This document shows, in pieces, positions 46,318 to 53,376 of a stretch of 64,000 nt of DNA. The notes below the pieces were generated by a model that saw nothing but the letters and a program-made list of their open reading frames with translations, searched no databases and was not told the origin of the DNA. A program made the translations under genes and the position numbers. The stretch spans positions 186,001-250,000 of the forward strand of contig NZ_PYOD01000004.1 of the NCBI RefSeq assembly GCF_003026285.1, written 5' to 3'. The stretch's first letter is position 1. The number at the start of each line of letters is the position of its first letter. This DNA comes from Photobacterium profundum. Lineage in GTDB: Bacteria; Pseudomonadota; Gammaproteobacteria; Enterobacterales; Vibrionaceae.

Positions 46318-46956
46318 ATGCGTAAATCAAATATCGCACTATTAGTAGCAGTTGTATTCGCATCACCACTAGCATTAGCTAATCCACCTGTTATACAAGA
46401 CAGTTATAATACCGATAAGGTAATAGAAGATTCTTATAATACAGATGTTGATGTTGATAAGGTAGATAGCCACGATAAAGACATTTATGTGACTAATGTT
46501 GGTAATACTGAATACAATGATACGGTTGATTATACAGACGAAACTAATACTGAAATCGATTACTCTATGAAGAGTGATGATGATACATTAACCTTGAAAA
46601 ATATTGGTAATGATAGAAGTGTTTGGAAACAGGATAACAGTGATAACTCGATGAATTCGACTTATGATACTACGATGGATTACTCTGAAACTTGGGATGT
46701 CAACGTCGAGATCGATACGTATATGTCGGCTGCTGAGTTAGATGGTGCAGTTATGGGCTCAAATGTGACATATGGTGGTGCATGTTGCGATAGTGGCAAG
46801 GGTGGCTCGGGGGGAGACTTTACAGTAAATCAAACAAACTCTATGTCTAACTCGTTTGGTGATGCTTCTGGTATCAGTATTGCGGGTCAGAACGTAGGTA
46901 ATAATGCGTTGGTACAGCAAACTACAAGTACAAATGCGGCTTTGGTTTCCCCTTAG
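46318..46956 (+). CDS. Secreted Asn/Asp-rich protein, paralog of 45030
   Basis: A 212-residue exported protein; signal peptide MRKSNIALLVAVVFASPLAL (cut after ALA). It shares with the protein at 45030 the middle motifs SDDDTL, a QDNSDNS segment and SxTWDVN-like ETWDVNVE, then VTYGGACCDSGKGGSGGDF with the same Cys-Cys pair, and the ending SGISIAGQNVGNNALVQQTT plus STNAALV. It lacks the Gly/His/Asp linker of its paralog. The two are probably major and minor subunits of one fibre or matrix. An own terminator follows. Confidence 0.65.
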   Translation: MRKSNIALLVAVVFASPLALANPPVIQDSYNTDKVIEDSYNTDVDVDKVDSHDKDIYVTNVGNTEYNDTVDYTDETNTEIDYSMKSDDDTLTLKNIGNDRSVWKQDNSDNSMNSTYDTTMDYSETWDVNVEIDTYMSAAELDGAVMGSNVTYGGACCDSGKGGSGGDFTVNQTNSMSNSFGDASGISIAGQNVGNNALVQQTTSTNAALVSP

Positions 46957-46974
46957 TCAATATAGTTATTTGTT

Positions 46975-46996
46975 AAGGGCCTTAGGGCCCTTATTA
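46975..46996 (+). terminator. Hairpin after the second amyloid-like gene
   Basis: AAGGGCC-TTAG-GGCCCTT followed by a short T/A-rich tail. It may lower expression of the peptidase gene relative to the subunits. Confidence 0.6.
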
Positions 46997-47117
46997 ATTT
47001 CTTATAATTGTTATATATGAGACAAATTTTTTAGTCAATTAGTTAATACTTAAAATATAAATACATTAAATAAATTGTATGTTATGTGCGATTTGTTTGA
47101 GCATATAACATAATGGT

Positions 47118-47798
47118 ATGTTTATGAAAACGTCTCTGATTATTATTGCTGGTTTTTTTCTTAGTTCATCTGTTTTTGCTCTCGATTATTTTCCGAGTAG
47201 AGGTGCATATAATGTCAAAGTTAAGAGCTACCAAGAGAAAATTTTTGGTGATGTACAAAGGCAACAATATGACTTTAGTTGCGGTTCAGCTGCTGTTGCA
47301 TCGTTATTAACTTATCATTATGGTTTAGAAACATCTGAAAATTCCGTATTTGAATATATGTTTAAATACGGAGATAAAGAAAAAATAGAGCAGCAGGGTT
47401 TTTCCATGCTAGATATGAAAAAATATCTTGAATCTCAAGGTTTAACGGCAAATGGATATAAGTTACCGTTAATGAAGTTAAAGAAATTAGGCGTTCCAGG
47501 AATTACAATTGTAAACTTTGATGGCTATATGCATTTTGTTGTAATAAAAGGTATGAATAGCAGTCAAGTTATACTCGGAGACCCCTCTCGGGGCACATTA
47601 ACAATGGACATCGATGATTTCGAAGCTGGTTACAAAGGACTAGTTTTATTAGTTAAAAATAACGTTAAAGTTGGCAAAGAAAGTTTCATAAAACAAGAGA
47701 ATTATAGTATTTACACACCCTCTCCTATTTCAGAGGCTGTAACTAGAGAATCACTTGCAACCTTTAGTATTACTCTACCTGGTGCAAATGATTATTAG
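47118..47798 (+). CDS. Exported C39-family cysteine peptidase (FapD-like)
   Basis: A 226-residue protein with a signal peptide (MKTSLIIIAGFFLSSSVFA) and a C39 peptidase domain. The triad is visible: Cys55 in QQYDFSCGSAAVASLL, His139 in GYMHFVVIKG and Asp155 in ILGDPSRG. The mature start DYFPSRGAYNVKVKSYQE fits the FapD/C39 subgroup found with Fap amyloid genes. C39 domains cut after double-glycine leaders, normally in the cytoplasm as part of ABC exporters. Here there is no ABC or transmembrane part and the enzyme should be periplasmic. It is followed, 8 bp later, by a protein with a GG-type motif. Confidence 0.85.
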   Translation: MFMKTSLIIIAGFFLSSSVFALDYFPSRGAYNVKVKSYQEKIFGDVQRQQYDFSCGSAAVASLLTYHYGLETSENSVFEYMFKYGDKEKIEQQGFSMLDMKKYLESQGLTANGYKLPLMKLKKLGVPGITIVNFDGYMHFVVIKGMNSSQVILGDPSRGTLTMDIDDFEAGYKGLVLLVKNNVKVGKESFIKQENYSIYTPSPISEAVTRESLATFSITLPGANDY

Positions 47799-47806
47799 AG
47801 GCTAGT

Positions 47807-48307
47807 ATGAAAAAAACATCAAAATGGTTTTTTGCATCTGTAATCGGGGGGGCAGCCTTTTGGGCTAGCGCATCGATAAATCACGAAACTATAGATGATT
47901 TTGGTTTACTTACAATGAGTGAAACTGAAATGTCATCGATAAGAGGTGGTTTTGTATCTATTAATGACACAATAATTAATATTGGGTTATCTATCTCGAC
48001 AGCGCTAAATGGCGAAAAGGTATTTACCTCCTATATTGCAGATTTAACGATAGATAACGGGGTATTAACATCCACCTCATCACCAGTCGAACCTATAAGT
48101 GTAGTCCAAAATGGTGAAGGTAATACAGCACCTACAACGATAAATATTGATACTGGTAGTATTGCGAGTATTATTCAAAATACAAATGACGATACAACGA
48201 TACGAGTAGAAACGCAGTTAGATATACAGGCTGATGTGAATAGTTTTCTTGAAAGGCAAGTTATTATTAATAGGGTGGAGAATTCTATTTTGTATTCCGC
48301 TTATTGA
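47807..48307 (+). CDS. Exported protein with double-glycine-type leader motif, amyloid-locus component
   Basis: A 166-residue protein. Residues 1-22 form a Sec signal peptide (MKKTSKWFFASVIGGAAFWA). They are followed by LLTMSETEMSSIRGG (34-48), which has the layout of a bacteriocin double-glycine leader (L-x-x-x-E-M-x-x-I-x-G-G). The rest contains VVQNGEGNTAPTTINI and SIASIIQNTNDDTTIRVETQ, related to the QNxGNN signature in the neighbouring proteins. It lies 8 bp after the C39 peptidase gene and is followed by the locus terminator, so is the last gene of the unit. Confidence 0.7.
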   Translation: MKKTSKWFFASVIGGAAFWASASINHETIDDFGLLTMSETEMSSIRGGFVSINDTIINIGLSISTALNGEKVFTSYIADLTIDNGVLTSTSSPVEPISVVQNGEGNTAPTTINIDTGSIASIIQNTNDDTTIRVETQLDIQADVNSFLERQVIINRVENSILYSAY

Positions 48308-48334
48308 TATGATTGTTATTTGTACACTTGAAAT

Positions 48335-48366
48335 AAGGCATGGTAATTTATTACTGTGCCTTTTTT
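48335..48366 (+). terminator. Terminator of the amyloid-like operon
   Basis: AAGGCA-TG-GTAAT and ATTAC-TG-TGCCTT form an interrupted stem around TT, then T6. Confidence 0.85.
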
Positions 48367-48586
48367 GTTGTTTCTATTGCTTTGGTGTTAGTGTTGACAA
48401 AAATTTTTATAATTTATTATAAATTAGAGGAACTTTTTAAATTGAATAAGTCTCTGATTTAGTAAGCCTATTTTTAGAGTTGATTTGAATGTCACATAAA
48501 TAGGCTGCTTTATCGTCATTATCTTACTTCTGATACCCTACATATGTGTCATTTATTGCCTATATTCTTAATACATTAAAAATAAT

Positions 48587-49963
48587 ATGTACATTGATAG
48601 CGTGGTGATTTCGATGGTGACTCAATCTAAAAATAAATCAATAAATGGTCGTCTTGTTGCAATTGGTTGTAATTATGAACCTTGGATTGCGCTTCTTGAA
48701 CAATCAGGATGGAAAACGCATTGTTGTTATGATCTTAGGACAGCAGATGCAATACTAGAAGAGTACAGCCCATGCATATGCATTGTTGATTTAAGCAATA
48801 ACGATTTTAGCTTAAATAGTATTTCTTTGAGGGCAAATAAAACTAAGCAAGTACGTTGGATTGCACTAATTAAAAAAGAGCAGCTAGAAACGGATGCTAT
48901 CTGTCAGTTTATTAATAATTATTGTGTCGATTACTTTTCAATGCCGATCCCAAGCACCTTACTCTTAGACACTGTTGGACATCAACTTGGTATGCTTGAA
49001 ATAGAAGCAAAATCTTGGGTCGAGGTAACATCACAGCACGATATGGGGCTGTATGGTGACTCTAAATCGGTAAAACAACTTCGTGATATGGTTAGACGTG
49101 TAGCATCAACAGAAGTGAATGTTTTTCTTACTGGTGAAAATGGTACAGGGAAAGAACTTATTGCGAAATCAATTCACAATTTGTCTAAGCGTAAAAATGC
49201 CCCTTTTATTAATGTTAATTGCGGTTCATTAACATCAGATGAAGAGAAAATCGCTTTTTTAAATTCGGCAACAAAACTTCATGATGATGAAAAGCCCAAA
49301 TTTAATGGTACTATTTTACTCGATAATGTCGAAGAATTGTCAAAAGAACTACAAGATGAATTGTTAAGATATTTACAGGCTCCTGCAGGGGAGTCAATAA
49401 ATGAAGACGCAAATTGCGATATACGTATTGTCGTTTCATCAAGTGCAGATCTTGAAATTGCAGTTGCTAATGGTGAATTTAGTAAAGAGCTCTACTATCG
49501 CTTGAATGTGTTCCATATTAAAGTTCCGACTCTTAGAGAGCGTGGTTCAGATATTTATCTTTTAGCAGAAAAGTTTTTAGGTCAATTTTCCAATGAATAT
49601 AATACATTAGCATCGAGTTTCTCTGAAGACTCTAAGCAGTTACTTTTACGCTATAGTTGGCCTGGTAATGTTAGAGAGTTAATGAATCAAGTAAAGCGTG
49701 CAGCATTGCTTGCTGAAGGTAGTGAAGTAAAAGCTGAGCATTTTGATTTGCCAAGTAAATCCAATCTTAAGCAAAGCTTACGCAATATTAAAGATGAAGC
49801 AGAAAAAGATGTATTAGTCGCTGTACTTGAAACACACCGTGGTCAAGTCGCTTCAGCGGCCAAAGATCTGGGTGTATCTCGCGCTACTATGTATCGTCTA
49901 TTAAATAAACACAATATAGTTCCTGATGTTCGATATTATAATAATGGGCAAATGGGGGAATAG
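48587..49963 (+). CDS. VpsR-family enhancer-binding-protein-like regulator
   Basis: A 458-residue regulator. The N-terminal part (NGRLVAIGCNYEPWIALLEQ, DLRTADAILEEYSPCICIVD, then LSNNDFSLNSI) is a degenerate receiver-like domain of the kind I recall from V. cholerae VpsR. A central AAA+ domain follows, with Walker A GENGTGKE, Walker B LLDNVEE, and arginine region YYRLNVFHIKVPTLRERGSD. The sigma-54-contact GAFTGA motif is missing and the Walker B acid pair is DN, as expected for a regulator that does not use sigma-54. A Fis-type helix-turn-helix ends it (GQVASAAKDLGVSRATMYRL). VpsR binds c-di-GMP and activates biofilm genes. The start may be ATG 48587 or 48614. Confidence 0.82.
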   Translation: MYIDSVVISMVTQSKNKSINGRLVAIGCNYEPWIALLEQSGWKTHCCYDLRTADAILEEYSPCICIVDLSNNDFSLNSISLRANKTKQVRWIALIKKEQLETDAICQFINNYCVDYFSMPIPSTLLLDTVGHQLGMLEIEAKSWVEVTSQHDMGLYGDSKSVKQLRDMVRRVASTEVNVFLTGENGTGKELIAKSIHNLSKRKNAPFINVNCGSLTSDEEKIAFLNSATKLHDDEKPKFNGTILLDNVEELSKELQDELLRYLQAPAGESINEDANCDIRIVVSSSADLEIAVANGEFSKELYYRLNVFHIKVPTLRERGSDIYLLAEKFLGQFSNEYNTLASSFSEDSKQLLLRYSWPGNVRELMNQVKRAALLAEGSEVKAEHFDLPSKSNLKQSLRNIKDEAEKDVLVAVLETHRGQVASAAKDLGVSRATMYRLLNKHNIVPDVRYYNNGQMGE

Positions 49964-49983
49964 TTTCATTCCAAATCAGTCAT

Positions 49984-50013
49984 AAAAAAAGCTCGATTAA
50001 TCGAGCTTTTTTA
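49984..50013. terminator. Bidirectional terminator
   Basis: AGCTCGATTAATCGAGCT is a perfect palindrome with A7 before and T6 after, so it can work for both flanking genes. Confidence 0.85.
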
Positions 50014-50019
50014 TGACTA

Positions 50020-50151
50020 TTAATTTAAAATGATAATATCGTCATCATCTTCGTTGTATTCATCATGCATCAAATATAAATCATTTGGCTGAATAACTAA
50101 GAGTTCATCTTCAGTCGGCACTACCAACGTTTTTTTGTGCAAAGCATCCAT
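50020..50151 (-). CDS. Tiny acidic protein (43 residues)
   Basis: An ORF starting at the ATG at 50149-50151 with AAGGGAG about 8 bp upstream. The product MDALHKKTLVVPTEDELLVI continues to QPNDLYLMHDEYNEDDDDII and ends ILN. It is strongly acidic toward the C-terminus and ends next to a perfect terminator. No family is recognised. Its good start signal, codon-like composition and terminator make it credible despite its size. Confidence 0.55.
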   Translation of the reverse strand: MDALHKKTLVVPTEDELLVIQPNDLYLMHDEYNEDDDDIIILN

Positions 50152-50444
50152 AATCATCTCCCTTATCTTTGTGCTTTATTCCATTAACTACATGCTTTCA
50201 TCATTAAAAATGTTGATTCAATATCTATATGCTTAATAGTCATGATTGAAAATAACAGCAATGTGAAAGGTTGATTGTGATCTCACAATCGGTTTGAATT
50301 TGATTGTTTTATAAACATATTATGATTATTACTCTATTTTTACGTTTTCATTTTTGTATTGATATGATGTGGCTGTAAGTGGTGTAGCAGGGTGTTTAAT
50401 CAATTGTTATGGCATGTTCTGAATCTTGAGGGCGTTTATAAAAG

Positions 50445-51887
50445 CTAATGGCTGGGTATAAATAAGTAGTCCTTATGTCTTAACGCAGCTTGTTGACTTG
50501 TCGCATTTTGTAGCGAAAATATTTGTTTGTAAACAGTATAATAACGGTTGATGTTACCCACGTAAGTAATGGGCTCAAGTCCGACATGCTTACGTGTTAT
50601 GACTTCAACATTGTTAAACCATTTTGTACTGTCATAGCCTTGCTCTTTTGCAAGTCTACGCATTCTATTTATACGTCCTGGTCCTGCGTTATAGCTTGCT
50701 AAAGCAAAAAACATTTTATTCATGTCGTCAATGTCATCGGTGTCGTAATATCTATTCAATATGAAGTCCATATATTTCACTCCAGCATGAATGTTATTAT
50801 TAATGTTATAGATATTTGAAATATTGATATAAGGCTCTTTTGCTGTTTGAGGCAGAACTTGCATAATACCTACAGCTCCAGCATGGGAACGCTTAGTTTG
50901 ATCAAATTGAGACTCTTGAAAAGCTTGTGCTGCAATTAATAACCAATTCATATCATACATATTGCTGTAACGAACAAATCGTTTTTCAAGCTTTTTGAAT
51001 TTAGCTATATTTGTAGCACTTACTACTTTTTGAAACCATGCTTTACTATTTAAATAACGATTAAAAATAATATTGCCATTCAGGGTTCCGTATCGATTTT
51101 CCTCAATGAAATTGTTAACTAATTCTGCTAATTCTGGACTCTCTTTCCTAAAAGCCCAGCCAATTGCTCCTCCTTTTCTGATGGGGAAATCAGTATGCAT
51201 TTTTAAATCATCAGTCACTAAATCCCAAAATTCTGCTTTATGGTTATCTAATACCGTCATTGGGATAATTTTTTGTTGGATCATTTGTAATAACTCATAG
51301 TCTTGAAGCGTTTCTTCGATGAAGTGTACGTACATTGTTTCAAGGCCTTGCTTTGCAAGTTTTTTATTTATGCGGTTTACACTTTGATAATAGCTAGAGC
51401 TAGCCCTGATCCAGACATTTTTTTTAGATAAATCTTTTAATTGAGTGATAGGGTTTTCATCGATATGGGTAATGAATATTTCATTAATATCCTTAAGTAT
51501 AGGAGAGCTGAAATCAGCTATTTTTTTTCGTTGAGGTGTTATGGTGATATTTGCCGCAACGATGTCACCGACTCCAGCTTGAAGTGCAGGAAGTAATTGA
51601 TCTCGGTTGATGGGAATAATTTGTAAATGCAGCTTTTGTTTTGTGCTGTTTAGTACATGTTGTTCAAACAACAATAGCATTTCAGAGGTTATACCTTTTG
51701 GATGACCTTTATCTAGGTAGTAAAAACCAAGGTCGGCAGATACAAGTATTCTGATTACACCATGCTCACTTATTTCAGTCAGATCACCAGTAAATTTAGT
51801 ATTGGTAATGGGAAAGACTTCGAGTGCTAACGATGTCGAAATGAGAGCATTAAAGCATAGTAATGCAATAACAAATCTTTTTAGCAT
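50445..51887 (-). CDS. MltF-like membrane-bound lytic transglycosylase
   Basis: A 480-residue exported protein with a signal peptide (MLKRFVIALLCFNALISTSL). Residues about 40-270 form a family-3 solute-binding-like domain (VIRILVSADLGFYYLDKGHP, GDIVAANITITPQRKKIADF). The C-terminal domain from about 315 is an SLT lytic transglycosylase: QAFQESQFDQTKRSHAGAVG with the catalytic Glu, IMQVLPQT, and ASYNAGPGRINRMR. This is the MltF architecture, in which the first domain senses muropeptides. E. coli MltF is a close relative; no gene symbol is assigned because several copies occur in Vibrionaceae. Confidence 0.9.
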   Translation of the reverse strand: MLKRFVIALLCFNALISTSLALEVFPITNTKFTGDLTEISEHGVIRILVSADLGFYYLDKGHPKGITSEMLLLFEQHVLNSTKQKLHLQIIPINRDQLLPALQAGVGDIVAANITITPQRKKIADFSSPILKDINEIFITHIDENPITQLKDLSKKNVWIRASSSYYQSVNRINKKLAKQGLETMYVHFIEETLQDYELLQMIQQKIIPMTVLDNHKAEFWDLVTDDLKMHTDFPIRKGGAIGWAFRKESPELAELVNNFIEENRYGTLNGNIIFNRYLNSKAWFQKVVSATNIAKFKKLEKRFVRYSNMYDMNWLLIAAQAFQESQFDQTKRSHAGAVGIMQVLPQTAKEPYINISNIYNINNNIHAGVKYMDFILNRYYDTDDIDDMNKMFFALASYNAGPGRINRMRRLAKEQGYDSTKWFNNVEVITRKHVGLEPITYVGNINRYYTVYKQIFSLQNATSQQAALRHKDYLFIPSH

Positions 51888-51953
51888 GAACGATAACTCA
51901 ATAAGGTAATGTTATTGAGTATAGTCAATTCATCTTTTTAAGTGATTTAGTGT

Positions 51954-53060
51954 CTATGCTGCTTTGTATTGATTGCGTCCTGCTTCTTTCGCTTTGTAGA
52001 GTTGGTCGTCAGCTTCTTGCACTAGTTGCTCTGGTCCTTTTTGAGTTTTCCATATTGTTATGCCTTGGCTTAGTGTTACGAAATTACTGACGTTAGAAGA
52101 TGGGTGGGGTATGGCTTCTTGTTGTAGGCTGTTATTAATACGTTCAGCGACTTTCTTGGCACCCTCTAAATGGGTGTTGGGTAGTATAATAATAAACTCC
52201 TCACCACCATAGCGAGAAACAGAGTCTGATGTACGCAATAGACTTTTTTGTAAGATACGGGCAACACGTTTTAAGCATAAATCACCAGCAGGGTGACCAA
52301 GGCTATCGTTGTAATACTTAAAATGATCAACATCTATTAAAATTATAGATAATGGTAAATTGTTACGCTTTGCTAAATGGTAATGCTTATCTATTTCGTA
52401 TTCGAAGAATCGTCTGTTATAAAGGTTCGTTAACTGATCTTTGGTTGCTAGGTCAGAAAGCTTTTTTACCAACCTTTGATTTTCATGATCCTTTTCAACA
52501 CTGTTATAAAACCAACGGTATAACGTTTTACGGCCTGTTTCTACAATGATACAGCTAGCCAGCATTTTTTCTGATGGTAATAACAGCAGATGCCCAGCTT
52601 CAACGTAGTTTGCCCAACTACTTACCAATAAGACGGGAAATATTGCAGCGTAAACGGCTTGGCGGAGGGCATAGAACCCTAATAAAGAAGTCATCATGAT
52701 CAAATCTGACGCTATTTCAGCACTGGTCCACATTTGCCCAATGAAAGCAATGTGGTAAATGGCTAATGCCCAGCTAGTTCCAAAGAGTAACGCGTACAGT
52801 ATCGCTATTTTTCGCCATTCTTGAGGCGGGGATTGTGGGTGGTAGAGAGCAATCCCTATCAAATATACAATTGCTTGAAATGAGTATTGAGTCCAAGAAC
52901 GATCTAAATATAAATCGCTTTCTTTTATACCACTAAGCCAAATAGGACTAATAATCATAATTAAAAAAATAAGAGAGATAGTAGTAGCCCAACGAAAACC
53001 AATCCGTATGTTTCTATAAGTTACGTCGTCTAACTGTTTAGCTAATGTTTGCTCATCCAT
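51954..53060 (-). CDS. Membrane-bound diguanylate cyclase (GGDEF) with I-site
   Basis: About 368 residues from the ATG at 53060; the frame also allows ATG 53078. The N-terminal half has about five to six hydrophobic helices and no known sensor motif. The C-terminal GGDEF domain (LATKDQLTNLYNRRFFEYEI) has SRYGGEEFIIILP, and RTSD five residues upstream fits the RxxD inhibitory site, so product feedback is likely. This differs from the GGDEF protein at 32592. It diverges from nrdD and is followed by the MltF-like gene 66 bp away, with no visible functional link. Confidence 0.88.
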   Translation of the reverse strand: MDEQTLAKQLDDVTYRNIRIGFRWATTISLIFLIMIISPIWLSGIKESDLYLDRSWTQYSFQAIVYLIGIALYHPQSPPQEWRKIAILYALLFGTSWALAIYHIAFIGQMWTSAEIASDLIMMTSLLGFYALRQAVYAAIFPVLLVSSWANYVEAGHLLLLPSEKMLASCIIVETGRKTLYRWFYNSVEKDHENQRLVKKLSDLATKDQLTNLYNRRFFEYEIDKHYHLAKRNNLPLSIILIDVDHFKYYNDSLGHPAGDLCLKRVARILQKSLLRTSDSVSRYGGEEFIIILPNTHLEGAKKVAERINNSLQQEAIPHPSSNVSNFVTLSQGITIWKTQKGPEQLVQEADDQLYKAKEAGRNQYKAA

Positions 53061-53252
53061 GGCACATTCTTCTATCATTTATTATCAAGTTGAGTGTACT
53101 TTATAAAGGAAAAGGCAAGGAATTTATTTTCATAAATGGTAGGAGATTACACAATAAAATTGTTGACAAAAATGATTGTAAAAAACGTTACATGCAAAAA
53201 TTTGGCACTGTTCAAATTCATTGCTTGTTCACTGTACTACGATCAAAATAAA

Positions 53253-53266
53253 CTGATTTAGATCAA
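53253..53266. promoter_or_regulatory. FNR-like site upstream of nrdD
   Basis: CTGAT-N4-ATCAA matches the FNR consensus TTGAT-N4-ATCAA at 9 of 10 positions. Oxygen control of class III ribonucleotide reductase by FNR is established in enteric bacteria. Confidence 0.7.
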
Positions 53267-53294
53267 TGTTTGTTTCTCTGAAATCTCGCCTAAT

Positions 53295-53341
53295 ACACCA
53301 CATATTGTATTTGCTCTCTCACTAAAGCCTATATTTTGTGT
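53295..53341. promoter_or_regulatory. Two NrdR-box-like sites 31 bp apart
   Basis: ACACCACATATTGTAT (53295-53310) and AGCCTATATTTTGTGT (53326-53341) each match the NrdR box (acaCwAtATaTwGtgt) at 13 of 16 positions. Their 31-bp centre-to-centre spacing, three helical turns, is the one known for NrdR. Confidence 0.7.
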
Positions 53342-53376
53342 TTTAAGTGACAGTGTCATGTTAGTAGGAGCTTTGT

